DNA of 64,000 nucleotides from Aliagarivorans taiwanensis DSM 22990 (GCF_000429505.1 NZ_AUBZ01000008.1:62001-126000), one strand, 5' to 3'; shown: positions 53,291 through 63,120, counted from the first letter of the stretch. A program made the numbers and translations. Notes: generated by a model not told the origin, from the sequence alone.

Positions 53291-55333
53291 CTAGTAAAAA
53301 TTGCGGATCTCAAGGTCCATGCTTTCTCCACCAGCACAGTTGATGGTCAGATCCATCATGCTCAATACTTCGATGCTATTTTCATCTAAGCCATTAATTA
53401 ACTTAAAATTAGCCTCTGGAGAATCACAACTATCAGCTAGAGAAAATGCTAAATCGCTGAACTCATATAATTCGATACCTAAACGGCTCGAACTATATTG
53501 GTTACCACCCAAATGATTTACATCGTTAAACTCTAGAACAAGATTTCTCAGGTAGCCTTCCTGATTCGCTTGCAAAGAAACCCTTACCTCGGTGTAATCA
53601 GTATCATCCGAAGAGTTCCCCCACGAATTCGACGTGATATTTCCAATAAACAGTGACTTACCAAACGGTTCAGCAGAAAATCCACTAGTGTCCGTCACTT
53701 CCAGGTAGCTTTTCTCAGTATCATTTGAGGCTTGTTGGACCACCATAACATCCGTTGACCATGAGCCTTCAAAATCATAGGCAGTAAAGGTAAATGCTAG
53801 CACTTCACCATCTTCGACTAACAGTCGAGTGCTCGCAGTACCATCGCCATTGTCAACGAACTCGGTTACCTTGAACGCATCGGTTGATTCCCATTGATAT
53901 CCAGCAGCCGCACCAGCTGTGCTGCCAACAAGGGTGACTACATCACCAGAAACTACGAACTGGTCCTCTCCGGCATTAGGTTCAAAGTCGGTGACTACAT
54001 CGCCTGTCGTCAACAACTTCGCGATTGAGCAGCTTCCACCAATACTGCTGCGCTCAATATCGACATCAAAATACCCATGCATGGCCATCTCTGCGCCAGA
54101 GGGGGTAGCTTGAATGCTACTCACGGTGTAACCAGAGTCAGTTTCACTGAAATCGAGGGCAATTTCGTTTCCTGTGAACATGTGACTCAAGCTAATACCT
54201 GAAAACACGACAGCTTTTGGAGCGAGCGGGAAGCTAAATTCTAGCTGTTCAGGAATATCAACATACTCCACGCCGCCATAGTTAAAGCCCTGCTCACTGA
54301 GCTTCACTCGTCCATTAGTGACGATGCGATCGGGAATCACACCACAGTCGGTAAGAGCACTGCCACGCAACATTGCATCACTAATACCGACATGACGATA
54401 GCTAGCAGGGAATATTATCAGTGACGGATCTAGGGTTTCAGAGCCATTTACTCCATCCCCATCACCGACGAGGGTAACGACAGGCCAATCATCAGCAAAT
54501 TGAACATCAATTTTGTGACTTCCCTTTGCTTTAACCAACATTCGCCCTGAATCGGGATAATCAAGTAGTTTCCCTGCTAGCGTTTGCGGTGTAGACAGGG
54601 AGTAACTTAACCAGCTCTGCCCATCAAACAACTGGTAGTCGCCAGTTGTCGTCAACTGATAACGCTTGCTAGCAAAATCATAGGTTAAGACTGAAGAAGC
54701 AGATTCTGACTTAAATATCCCGCCAACATCCATGCCATCGCCCGACTGTGAAACCTTCAAGCTCTCTTGCGTACCATCAGAGGTGTAAGAGACTTGTAAC
54801 TCAGAATCCAAACTAAGGTAGAAGCTCTCAAACTCACCCTCGAGTAATACCTGACTGTTTACAAAAGTCAGTTCCCCTTCAAGGCTTGTGATGAAATCAC
54901 TGTTTCGCTGGGCTGCTGTCACCGATAAACGAACCTCACCGTCCACGGCAAGCATGTCTACCCCTTCTAAATGGCAGTCTTCAAAGGCAAGCGAGTACTC
55001 GTTCCCATCGGCCAGCGTACCAGAGCTACCTAAGCTAGATATCGTTAAGTTGGATGTACTAAAGTCTGCAGCTTCTAGACAACCGATAGTCACTTGCGAG
55101 TCATCGCCCATCACGTTAAGTGCGCTCACAGTAAGCCTTACCAGTGCGGGCTCGTATGCGGCCAAGTTGGTAGTCAGCGCAGCAAACCCAAGAGTGTCGA
55201 GAGTAATTGGGGAAAGCGAGTCATTATCTGAACTCCCGGTTGAGCCACCTCCATCTCCACCTCCGCCACCTCCACATGCAGCAAGTAGAACAGTACAACT
55301 AACACCCATAACCGCGTACTTCAAACGACTCAT
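53291..55333 (-). CDS. Large lipoprotein of unknown function with PKD-like segment
   Basis: The 680-residue protein has a lipoprotein signal (MSRLKYAVMGVSCTVLLAAC) followed by a glycine-rich linker, so it is tethered to a membrane and probably exposed in the periplasm or on the surface. The body is acidic and beta-rich. Around residues 455-545 a PNAGEDQFVVSGDVVTLVGS segment looks like a PKD/Ig-like domain. I do not recognise the rest. The gene is clearly more AT-rich than its neighbours, suggesting recent acquisition or fast change. AAGGAG lies upstream of ATG 55333. It is monocistronic. Confidence 0.8.
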   Translation of the reverse strand: MSRLKYAVMGVSCTVLLAACGGGGGGDGGGSTGSSDNDSLSPITLDTLGFAALTTNLAAYEPALVRLTVSALNVMGDDSQVTIGCLEAADFSTSNLTISSLGSSGTLADGNEYSLAFEDCHLEGVDMLAVDGEVRLSVTAAQRNSDFITSLEGELTFVNSQVLLEGEFESFYLSLDSELQVSYTSDGTQESLKVSQSGDGMDVGGIFKSESASSVLTYDFASKRYQLTTTGDYQLFDGQSWLSYSLSTPQTLAGKLLDYPDSGRMLVKAKGSHKIDVQFADDWPVVTLVGDGDGVNGSETLDPSLIIFPASYRHVGISDAMLRGSALTDCGVIPDRIVTNGRVKLSEQGFNYGGVEYVDIPEQLEFSFPLAPKAVVFSGISLSHMFTGNEIALDFSETDSGYTVSSIQATPSGAEMAMHGYFDVDIERSSIGGSCSIAKLLTTGDVVTDFEPNAGEDQFVVSGDVVTLVGSTAGAAAGYQWESTDAFKVTEFVDNGDGTASTRLLVEDGEVLAFTFTAYDFEGSWSTDVMVVQQASNDTEKSYLEVTDTSGFSAEPFGKSLFIGNITSNSWGNSSDDTDYTEVRVSLQANQEGYLRNLVLEFNDVNHLGGNQYSSSRLGIELYEFSDLAFSLADSCDSPEANFKLINGLDENSIEVLSMMDLTINCAGGESMDLEIRNFY

Positions 55334-55531
55334 AAAATCTCCTTTCCCTGGAACTATGTGTTTCAATTCAATCAATTAAAGATTAGTGAGATAGAACATT
55401 ATTATATTTTTTAGGAGCTTAGTAATGATTTGATTATTAAAGCGCCATAAGTTTGATCTTAGCCAAATCACCAAACGCTAGACCTCTCCCCTCAATCAGC
55501 TAAAATCACCGCCCAACAAAGAGGTGACACC

Positions 55532-57556
55532 GTGAAACTCAATCCCGCTCAATCTGACGCAGTGAACTATATTTCTGGGCCTTGCCTGGTGCTGGCAGGC
55601 GCTGGTAGTGGCAAAACCCGAGTCATTACCAACAAGATTGCCCACTTGGTGCAAAACTGCGACTACAACCCCAAGCACATTGCGGCGGTGACCTTTACCA
55701 ATAAGGCTGCCCGTGAGATGAAAGAGCGGGTAGGACAAACGCTGGGTCGTAAGCAGAGCCGTGGCTTGCGGGTGTCGACCTTCCATACTTTGGGACTGGA
55801 TATTATTCGCCGTGAGCACAAGCATCTAAAGCTGAAGGCCAACTTCTCGCTGTTTGACGATCAGGACCAAATGGCCCTGCTCAAAGAGCTCACCGAGAAA
55901 GAGCTGGAAGGCGATAAGGATCTACTCAAGCAGCTACTTAGCTGTATCTCTAACTGGAAGAATGATCTGATTCTCCCTCAGCAAGCGGTCGGTCATGCCA
56001 AGGGGGAAAAAGATCAGCTGTTTGCCCACCTCTATCAGCGTTACCAGCGCCAGCTAACCGCCTACAATGCGCTGGACTTTGACGACCTGATCCTGATGCC
56101 AACCCTGCTGCTGGCCAACAATCAGGAAGTGCGCACCCGCTGGCAAAGCACTGTGCGCTATCTGTTGGTGGACGAATACCAGGACACCAACACCAGCCAA
56201 TACCAGTTGGTGAAACTGCTGGTTGGCGAGCGCGCCCGCTTTACCGTGGTGGGTGATGATGACCAGAGCATCTACTCTTGGCGTGGCGCCCAGCCGAAAA
56301 ACCTGATGTTGCTACAGCAAGACTTCCCGTCACTGCGGGTGATTAAGCTGGAGCAAAACTACCGCTCGACCCAGCGGATTCTGAAATGCGCCAACATTCT
56401 GATCGAGAACAACGAGCACATCTTCACCAAGAGCCTGTTCTCCGAAATGCCCTATGGAGAGGTGATTAAGATCCTGTTTGCTAAAAACGAAGAACAGGAA
56501 GCCGAGCGGGTCGTGGCAGAGCTCATCGGCCACCGCTTTATGAACAACGCCAGCTATCGCGACTACGCCATTCTCTATCGAGGTAACCACCAGTCGCGGT
56601 TGATGGAAAAGGCGCTGATGACCAACCGGGTGCCATATAAAATCAGCGGCGGCACCTCGTTCTTCGCCCGAGCCGAGATTAAAGACCTAATGGCCTATCT
56701 ACGGGTGCTGGTAAACCCAGAAGACGATAACGCCCTGCTGCGCATCATCAACACGCCTCGGCGCGAGATCGGCCCGGTTACACTGGAAAAGATTGGCAAT
56801 ATGGCCAACGAAAACCACAAGAGCCTGTTCGATACTGCCTGCTCAATGCAGCTGACCACGGTGCTGAGCGGCCGCAGCCTGGCAGCGGTGCAGGAGTTCA
56901 CCGAGTGGATGAACACGCTCCGCCGCCGAGTCGAAGGTAACGATGCGCTACAGGCGGTGCGCGACCTGATTAAAGATATTCAGTACGAAGACTTCCTCTA
57001 CGAAACCAGTCCCAGTGCCAAGGCTGCGGAGATGCGGATGAAGAACGTCTCCGAGCTGTTCCGCTGGGTATCAGGGATGCTGGAAGGCGATAACGACAAC
57101 GAGCCGATGACCCTCGAGCAGGTGGTTAATAAGCTGATCCTGCGCGATATGATGGAACGCGGCGAAGATGATGACGAGCTCGATCAAGTTCAGTTGATGA
57201 CCCTGCACGCCTCAAAAGGGCTGGAGTTCCCCTTCGTCTACCTGATCGGTATGGAGGAAGGCCTGCTGCCCCACCAGAGCAGCATCGATGAAGACAACGT
57301 GGAAGAGGAGCGCCGCCTTGCCTATGTAGGGATTACCCGCGCCCAGCAAGAACTCACCTTCACCCTGACCCGCGAACGCCGCCAGTTTGGTGAGCTAATC
57401 AAACCAGAACCGAGCCGCTTCTTGTATGAGTTGCCACAGGATGACCTAGACTGGGAGCGTCGCCGCAAGGTGGAAAGCGCCGAGGAGCGCCAAGCCAAAG
57501 GCGAGAAAGGAATCGCGGCACTGCGAGCCGCCTTGAACCAAGGCAACAAAAAATAA
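55532..57556 (+). CDS. rep: ATP-dependent DNA helicase Rep
   Basis: Rep is a 3'-5' superfamily 1A helicase that helps replication forks past obstacles. The 674-residue protein has Walker [21 protein letters not shown], Walker [21 protein letters not shown], motif [18 protein letters not shown], and motif [23 protein letters not shown] and [20 protein letters not shown]. Length matches E. coli Rep (673). It fits Rep better than UvrD. GAGG lies upstream of the GTG at 55532. Confidence 0.95.
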   Translation: MKLNPAQSDAVNYISGPCLVLAGAGSGKTRVITNKIAHLVQNCDYNPKHIAAVTFTNKAAREMKERVGQTLGRKQSRGLRVSTFHTLGLDIIRREHKHLKLKANFSLFDDQDQMALLKELTEKELEGDKDLLKQLLSCISNWKNDLILPQQAVGHAKGEKDQLFAHLYQRYQRQLTAYNALDFDDLILMPTLLLANNQEVRTRWQSTVRYLLVDEYQDTNTSQYQLVKLLVGERARFTVVGDDDQSIYSWRGAQPKNLMLLQQDFPSLRVIKLEQNYRSTQRILKCANILIENNEHIFTKSLFSEMPYGEVIKILFAKNEEQEAERVVAELIGHRFMNNASYRDYAILYRGNHQSRLMEKALMTNRVPYKISGGTSFFARAEIKDLMAYLRVLVNPEDDNALLRIINTPRREIGPVTLEKIGNMANENHKSLFDTACSMQLTTVLSGRSLAAVQEFTEWMNTLRRRVEGNDALQAVRDLIKDIQYEDFLYETSPSAKAAEMRMKNVSELFRWVSGMLEGDNDNEPMTLEQVVNKLILRDMMERGEDDDELDQVQLMTLHASKGLEFPFVYLIGMEEGLLPHQSSIDEDNVEEERRLAYVGITRAQQELTFTLTRERRQFGELIKPEPSRFLYELPQDDLDWERRRKVESAEERQAKGEKGIAALRAALNQGNKK

Positions 57557-57862
57557 CACCACATCCCAGCCAGTTCGCAGCCACGAGCGCGAACTGGCTA
57601 GCCAATCGCCTCCCGATTGCATAGCAAGCAAGCTTGCTAAAGGCGACTTATACGCATTTCCCATCGACAAATTGAGTTTTTTATCACTCCAGCAAGCAAA
57701 GAAGTCGCCCGATCGCTGCAAGATTAATGTGATCTACCGCGTGTTAAGCAAACTTCCCGCTAAGGAACTGTGATCGAAAGGGTTTTCATTTTTGCCTGAG
57801 CACTGACGCGCCGCATAGGCAGATTTACAATCCTCTGGCGCTGTGTAGATCACGGAGGAAAC
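57557..57862. other. Structured non-coding region after rep
   Basis: This 306-nt region holds three perfect inverted repeats. AGCCAGTTCGC/GCGAACTGGCT lies at 57568-57578 and 57589-57599. TAGCAAGC-AA-GCTTGCTA is at 57622-57639. GGCGACTT (57642-57649) pairs with AAGTCGCC (57702-57709). None has a T-tract. The next gene has GGAGGA before its ATG. No coding frame is convincing. Confidence 0.55.
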
Positions 57863-58969
57863 ATGACCGCGCGTGCCGAGCAACGCCAGCAGCAACAACT
57901 CGCTTTTCAAGCTAGCAACCAGAATATTGAGGTTGGCTTAGCCTCTGCTTGTCCGTTAGCAGTGGCAGAACTAACCGAGATAGACGAGCATTCGCCTCAT
58001 GTACGGGAGGTGTTTGACGGGGGGCTGACCGCCAAGGTCTACCACCTGGAAGTTGATGGTTCGCACTACTGCCTGAAACAGCAACGTCGGCCCGCGTTGG
58101 TAAAGAACGCAGACGGTGCCACGTCGTTCCTCAACGAGGTGCAGCGTCGCCAAGACCTTCAAGCGCTAAAACAACGGCCAGCAACATCGGCCGCGTTTAA
58201 ACATATTGTTCCGACCTTGTACGCCAATTACCGGGAGGGAATCATCCTATCCCCGTGGATTGAAGGGACGATCCTCGACCGCTTTAGTCGGGAGATCTTT
58301 AACCAGCTATTCTCAACCTTGTTTGCTCTAGAGCAAGCCGGGCTAATGGAGTGGGACCTCTCCCCCGGTAATATTCTCTACGATGGCCACAACATTCACC
58401 TGTTCGATTTTGGCTACATGTATCGCTTCGATCCGCTGGCTGAGTACAATAGCGATGGCCTGACACTTCCTGAGTTCCACGCTGCAGAGCGTTTCGAGAC
58501 TCGCAACCTGTTTGGCTTTTTGCTGCGCTACCAAGACAGCATGACCGAAAGCGATCGCCTCGCCCTGTTCCGCGAGCTCAAAGAAGCAGCCCTAGATAGC
58601 TACACCCAAAAACGCATTTGGTTACGCCAGAACTATGCGAAAACTCAAGTAATCGACTGGGTCACCACCATCATCGCCCGTTGGGAGAAGGCGCTGGATT
58701 GCGACACCGCCCTCGCCAGCCTGTACCGCGCCGAGAGCTTCCGCAGCCACTGTCTGGATATTGCCGACGACCTCAGCGGCAAGAGCTGCACCCCCACCAC
58801 CCTGCTACGCATCGACGCGGTGATTGAGACCTTGGCCACCCACTACCTAGAGCTGAAAGCGCGCGACGCCTTGCTGTTTGACAATAAAGAACTCGGTCAG
58901 CACGACCTGATCCACAAGTACCAGGCATGCCGCAAGCAAGCTGAGAAGTACTTACTCAGCACGAGCTGA
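57863..58969 (+). CDS. Kinase-fold phosphotransferase of unknown substrate
   Basis: The 368-residue protein has a protein-kinase-like/APH-type fold. The nucleotide-binding lysine is probably in HYCLKQQRRPA, the catalytic loop is LMEWDLSPGNILYDGHNIHL and the metal-binding DFG is in LFDFGYMYRFDP. The usual HxD reads EWD, but the Asp and Asn needed for catalysis are there. The C-terminal 150 residues are helical. It resembles small-molecule or LPS kinases rather than protein kinases. GGAGGA precedes the ATG. Its end overlaps the convergent solute-binding gene by 18 nt. Confidence 0.75.
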   Translation: MTARAEQRQQQQLAFQASNQNIEVGLASACPLAVAELTEIDEHSPHVREVFDGGLTAKVYHLEVDGSHYCLKQQRRPALVKNADGATSFLNEVQRRQDLQALKQRPATSAAFKHIVPTLYANYREGIILSPWIEGTILDRFSREIFNQLFSTLFALEQAGLMEWDLSPGNILYDGHNIHLFDFGYMYRFDPLAEYNSDGLTLPEFHAAERFETRNLFGFLLRYQDSMTESDRLALFRELKEAALDSYTQKRIWLRQNYAKTQVIDWVTTIIARWEKALDCDTALASLYRAESFRSHCLDIADDLSGKSCTPTTLLRIDAVIETLATHYLELKARDALLFDNKELGQHDLIHKYQACRKQAEKYLLSTS

Positions 58970-59704
58970 TGCAATACATTGAGGGAGTGTAGCGTTGAAG
59001 CTATCTAGAAAAGCTGGATTAGCTTTTAGCCAATCATGAGTGAAGTAAACACCAAGTTCTTGAGTATCCCACACCTGTCGATACAGCTCGGTGTAGATAC
59101 AACCATCCATCGTTTCTTTACGATAAACCTCATCTGTTGCAGCAACGATATCCAAGCGCCCCAACTGCATCATCTCAAACAGCACATGATAGTTGGCCCT
59201 TGGGTGTAGCTTACTGAACCCAGCCTGTTCCAGAGAACGATGCAATGCCGAGTTTCTTAACACTCCTATTCGATCAATCTGATGATAGTTGATAAGCGGT
59301 TCCCGCAACTCTTTGGTCGAAAACAGCTCCCGCTCTATCGTGCTAATAGGAGCACTTAACTGGCCAAACTCATCTCGCTCTGGGGTTTGCGCAGCCAAAA
59401 AAAATCCATCGATAGTTGAATCTTGATATTGCCTTAATACCCGGCTCAAGGGCTGAATCGATAGCTGGTATTGCTGATCCAGTTCATCCAGAGCACACTC
59501 AACGACATCGACAAAAAAACCTCTCGGCTCTCCTTTGCCATCGGAATACTGGAAAGGCTCAAGCGGATGCATCGACAGCTGAAGCGTATCGGCTGAGAGT
59601 CTACCACTGCAAACCGACAGCATAACAGTGACCCCGAAGGTAGTTATGCAACCAGCTTTCGCCCAGTACTTTTTCAACAACAGATTACTCACAACCAACC
59701 TCAC
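58952..59704 (-). CDS. Orphan periplasmic solute-binding-like protein
   Basis: The 250-residue protein has an N-terminal hydrophobic segment (about 16-34; ITTFGVTVMLSVCSG) serving as signal peptide, then an SBP_bac_3-like fold: LEPFQYSDGKGEPRGFFVDV at the mature start, QPLSRVLRQYQDSTIDGFFL, and IDRIGVLRNSALHRSLEQAG in the second lobe. It has no adjacent permease. With the genes at 29890 and 38656 it makes three orphans of this type. The gene is slightly AT-richer than its surroundings. The ligand is unknown. Confidence 0.78.
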   Translation of the reverse strand: MRLVVSNLLLKKYWAKAGCITTFGVTVMLSVCSGRLSADTLQLSMHPLEPFQYSDGKGEPRGFFVDVVECALDELDQQYQLSIQPLSRVLRQYQDSTIDGFFLAAQTPERDEFGQLSAPISTIERELFSTKELREPLINYHQIDRIGVLRNSALHRSLEQAGFSKLHPRANYHVLFEMMQLGRLDIVAATDEVYRKETMDGCIYTELYRQVWDTQELGVYFTHDWLKANPAFLDSFNATLPQCIASARAE

Positions 59705-59899
59705 TAATCTCCAGCTTTCTAGAAGGTTTTAATCGCCGACACAGCATGAGTCAGTGCCACAAACACTCGAGTGCTTTACCTATCGAAGACCTTCATACCC
59801 GATTGCGTAAATTTCAATCAGAATAAATGTGAGCAAGCGCACGCGGATAAAACTCTTAATGCGGGTAGCAACTTTCATAATTTTCTGTTCAAATTATAG

Positions 59900-60092
59900 G
59901 CTCTAGAATTAAAGCTGCATGGTAGAGATCTTTCTTTGAGTGTCAGTAACTTACTGACAAGTGAGCTCCTTGGAGGACCGACACTTTGCAACAATCTAGC
60001 GGCCCACGACAGCCGTCAATGTCGTACTTAGCATTTTCCTTTCCTTTAAGTGGATTAAGTATCCCTGCCCGTCATAGTACGGGCTTTTTTTT
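59900..60092 (+). ncRNA. Candidate small RNA or orphan leader
   Basis: A TAGAAT -10-like element near 59905 is followed by a perfect stem TGTCAGTAA/TTACTGACA (59941-59959), a palindrome CTCCTTGGAG (59966-59975), and then a strong intrinsic terminator at 60067-60092. No open reading frame accompanies them. The arrangement fits a free small RNA of about 150-190 nt. It does not match any small RNA I know. The 5' end is approximate. Confidence 0.4.
60067..60092 (+). terminator. Strong rho-independent terminator without an upstream gene
   Basis: GCCCGT (60067-60072) and ACGGGC (60079-60084) form a 6-bp GC stem with loop CATAGT, followed by eight T. It reads rightwards, but the nearest plus-strand gene end is over 1 kb upstream, so it must end something else, probably the candidate small RNA. 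Confidence 0.85.
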
Positions 60093-60733
60093 GAAAAGCT
60101 TTTCTTGGCCATATCCGCAACTCCCCTTTTTGTAAGATCTACATCTCAAATTTCTCAGGTATGTTGTGATTTGCCTAAGGTTCTTGGTATTGCTGATATC
60201 GATACCTGAGCTTTCCAGCCACGGCTTAGCCACTTGGTAAACGCATGATGAATCGTTGTCTCTAACTGCCAGCCACTGCCCTGATGCAGGCTGGCCATTT
60301 GCGCCCGGCGACTTCTACCATCAACACCACTACCGCATCACTTTTGATAGTGAGGGCTCGATTGTCGAGCTTTTCATAACAGCCTAAATAGCCTTGCAAC
60401 CCGCAGTTGCCATTAATGACTTTCCGAGTACGTAGATTGAACGGCCCTGTGTCGATATTCCCCTTGGCCAGTATCAGCACGCTTACAGAGTAATTCACCA
60501 GTATGTTTATTCGCAGCAAAAGTCTGTGTTAGATTGCTGTCCCGCTGGTATAAAAATCATGCATATTGAGCCAGTCACCAAGGGATAAAATTTCGTACAA
60601 AGCCACGGATAGAGCCCCGCTGTAAAAGCGATCCAGCCAGCATTTTTCGTAATGACGTGACCAAACTAACAAAGGTCTTACCGTGGAAGTTATATTCTTA
60701 ATTAAGCAGTCAAATTATTGAGGTAAATAACAA

Positions 60734-61924
60734 TTGGTCAGCCCTAAAACCGATACTGAGCAAATCCGTCGTGAAAACCGCCGCCTGTTGGTCGAAACAC
60801 TGCGCCACCAAGGTCCTTTAGCCCGAGTCGAACTTGGCGCGATCACCTCCCTCAGTCCGGCCACCGTCACCGCCATTACCTCCGAGCTGGTCGCCCAAGG
60901 CCACCTTCAGGAGCTAAGTAGTAGCGAAGAACCAAGCGGTCGCGGCCGCCCCCGAGTCGCGCTGTCATTGGTTGCAGACTCAGCGCACTACATCGGCATT
61001 AAGATCTCGATTAACGAGATCCGCTTGATGCTGGGCAACTACGCCGGAGAGGTTACCAAACAGTTCTCGGTGCAACTCAATACCAGCGCACTGAGCCCTC
61101 AGCAGTTGGTGCATGAGCTTAGCGGAGAGGTTCAACGGTTTATCGATAAGCACCACCTACAGATGGCAGAGCTGAAAGGGATTGGCTTGGCGGTACAGGG
61201 TGTGGTCGACCAGCAGCACGGCGGTATCTTGTGGAGCCCGGCGTTTCGTCAGGCCCAGCCGGGCTTGGCCGAGGCGCTAAGCCAACGCTTTAACCTGCCC
61301 GCATTAATCGCCAATGACGCCGACTGTCTGGCACTGGCGCTGCACACTCAGCCTCGCTATCGCGACACCAAGGATATGATCGCCATCCAGCTCGGCTACG
61401 GGGTTGGTATGGGGCTGATTCAAAATGGCCAGCTTTACTTAGGCAGTCGCGGCGCAATCGCCGAGTTTGGTCATACCAAGGTAAGCCTTGATGGGCCGCT
61501 GTGCCGCTGTGGCGCACGCGGTTGTCTGGAAGCCTATCTTGGCGATTATGCCTTGCTGCGCGACGCATCCGCCTTCGTCACCCTGCCGCCCGGCGATCCG
61601 ATGCATCCGAGCGAAGAACAGATGCAGTACATCCAAAAACAGGCCTCGCTGGGCAATGAGAATATCCTGCATATCTACCAACAGGCTGGGCGCATGCTGG
61701 GCTTGGGGCTGTCGAATCTTATGGCTTTGTATAACCCGGAGAAGATCGTCATCTCCGGCCCGGGCGTGCGAGCGGCACCACTGTCACAAGACCCGATCCA
61801 AGAAGCGCTACAGGAAAGCCTGCTACCTTATCTGCGTGACACTGACTGCATTGAGACCCATCACTGGAACGAAGATCTGACCGGCAAAGGCATTATTGCC
61901 ATGCTGCAAAAAATGAGTGATTGA
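60734..61924 (+). CDS. ROK-family transcriptional regulator (Mlc/NagC-like)
   Basis: The 396-residue protein has an N-terminal winged helix-turn-helix (about 10-70; RRLLVETLRHQGPLARVELG then LSPATVTAITSELVAQG) and a ROK sugar-kinase-like domain with the zinc-binding CRCGARGCLEAYLGDYA motif at about residue 255 and the IQLGYGVGMGLIQNGQLYLG phosphate region. Mlc/NagC-type regulators sense sugars or PTS state. The start is TTG at 60734, with GAGG upstream. Its gene is convergent with malM-lamB, so a role in maltose or sugar control is plausible but inferred. Confidence 0.88.
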   Translation: MVSPKTDTEQIRRENRRLLVETLRHQGPLARVELGAITSLSPATVTAITSELVAQGHLQELSSSEEPSGRGRPRVALSLVADSAHYIGIKISINEIRLMLGNYAGEVTKQFSVQLNTSALSPQQLVHELSGEVQRFIDKHHLQMAELKGIGLAVQGVVDQQHGGILWSPAFRQAQPGLAEALSQRFNLPALIANDADCLALALHTQPRYRDTKDMIAIQLGYGVGMGLIQNGQLYLGSRGAIAEFGHTKVSLDGPLCRCGARGCLEAYLGDYALLRDASAFVTLPPGDPMHPSEEQMQYIQKQASLGNENILHIYQQAGRMLGLGLSNLMALYNPEKIVISGPGVRAAPLSQDPIQEALQESLLPYLRDTDCIETHHWNEDLTGKGIIAMLQKMSD

Positions 61925-61937
61925 TACTGCGAGCACA

Positions 61938-61967
61938 AGAAAACGGGAGCGAAAGCTCCCGTTTTCT
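61938..61967. terminator. Bidirectional terminator between ROK gene and malM
   Basis: AGAAAACGGGAGC (61938-61950) and GCTCCCGTTTTCT (61955-61967) form a perfect 13-bp stem with a GAAA tetraloop. A- and T-rich arms let it work in both directions for the convergent genes. Confidence 0.93.
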
Positions 61968-61985
61968 CATGGATAATGATTATCG

Positions 61986-63008
61986 CTACCGACTTTTAAA
62001 CGCCTCGATAAAGGCACCGCGTACGTTGGTTGAGCCTAAGCGCTCAGCCTCTTCGACGAACTGCAGGGCAGTTTCCAAGTCATCATTGGCAACTGCTTGC
62101 TCGATCAGGCTGATGAACATCGCTTCGGTTTCAGGCTGGATGGTGCGGCCAGTACGAGACACATTTTGAGAAACGGGCTGATTATTGTCCACAACTACAG
62201 CTTTTGAAGCCGGGGCGACAGTAGCCGCTTCGCTGGCTACCAATACGCTGGCAGCTTTGGTTTGCTCACTAGAGGATTGCGCAAGGATCTCCCTCGCCTC
62301 ATCGGCACTTTGCTTCTCAGAGATGTCAAAATCTAGCTTCACTCGCACCATTCCTACTGGAACATGCGCAGCGTACTCGCCTCGCATCGCCTTAATCAGC
62401 TGCATCTCACTACCCAACCTTTCAGCAGACTCTCGATCAACACTCTTATCCACCTGCGTCACTGAGCCTAACTGCTCATCGGTGGTAAAGAGAACCATAT
62501 AGCGCGCTTGTAGTGCAGACTCTTTATCCGTATCAACCTCGAAGCGTAAAATGTAGCGGTTGGATGTCGTTACCCCACGTTTATCAAAGCGCAAATCATC
62601 TTGACCGTACACCTTTATAGGCTGATGGTTCTCATCCAACAGCAAGACGTTGGGTACAAATACCATATCCAGTACCGGACTTTCGACTTGAACCTTCAAG
62701 GTCTTTTTCACAAAGTGCGGCAACTCGAAACCTTTCACAAAGCTTTTACCAGTGGCAAAGCGAAATGCTTGCACCTCTGGACCCATAACAACCTTAGTTT
62801 TGCCAGGCTCGGCAATACGTTCATAGCGAAGATCAGCTAAGGAGCTGCAACACAAAGGGGCCGAGTCAAGTTGAGCATACGCCACCTCAGGGTTGGCAGG
62901 CTGCGCTCGAAGCGCATCTTGCCCAAACACATCGAGAGATTTTTTTGCGCTGCTACATCCTGCTAGCAACACAACAGCCAGAAGGCCGACTGCCATTCTT
63001 TTCTTCAC
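61986..63008 (-). CDS. malM: Maltose operon periplasmic protein MalM-like lipoprotein
   Basis: The 340-residue protein has a lipobox (MKKRMAVGLLAVVLLAGCSS) and the MalM body: CCSSLADLRYERIAEPGKTK, AFRFATGKSFVKGFELPHF, and VVLFTTDEQLGS-like sequence at about residue 175. The C-terminal 80 residues hold an Ala/Ser/Val-rich linker and a short helical end. E. coli MalM is a periplasmic protein of unknown role in the maltose regulon. Location just downstream of lamB matches the lamB-malM order. A strong hairpin lies between the two genes. Confidence 0.9.
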   Translation of the reverse strand: MKKRMAVGLLAVVLLAGCSSAKKSLDVFGQDALRAQPANPEVAYAQLDSAPLCCSSLADLRYERIAEPGKTKVVMGPEVQAFRFATGKSFVKGFELPHFVKKTLKVQVESPVLDMVFVPNVLLLDENHQPIKVYGQDDLRFDKRGVTTSNRYILRFEVDTDKESALQARYMVLFTTDEQLGSVTQVDKSVDRESAERLGSEMQLIKAMRGEYAAHVPVGMVRVKLDFDISEKQSADEAREILAQSSSEQTKAASVLVASEAATVAPASKAVVVDNNQPVSQNVSRTGRTIQPETEAMFISLIEQAVANDDLETALQFVEEAERLGSTNVRGAFIEAFKSR

Positions 63009-63120
63009 GGAGACTCCTTAAACATACTCTGGCGAGGCGGGATCAATACCCACCATCAAGAAACCGGTTACACGCCTTATTAGGAAGGCTATTACACGCA
63101 AATTCAAGGGCAAAGCCTGA

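Larger units (their letters stand above)
59705..60733. other. 1-kb intergenic region with hairpins, no convincing gene
   Basis: Between the divergent solute-binding gene and the ROK gene no frame looks coding. The one longer open stretch (about 60262-60519, minus) has no ribosome binding site and no family I recognise. The part at about 59900-60092 is described as a candidate small RNA. The rest is AT-rich near both ends and could include a decayed gene, but nothing is identifiable. Confidence 0.5.

Noticed and set aside
57721-57862. CRP site before the kinase-like gene
   Set aside because: TGTGATC near 57729 and TGTGTAGATCAC near 57842 each have one half-site, but the spacing to a second half is wrong for TGTGA-N6-TCACA.
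60262-60519. Minus-strand open frame of 85 codons in the 1-kb gap
   Set aside because: No ribosome binding site, no recognisable domain. I considered a decayed transposase but could find no transposase motif or terminal repeats.
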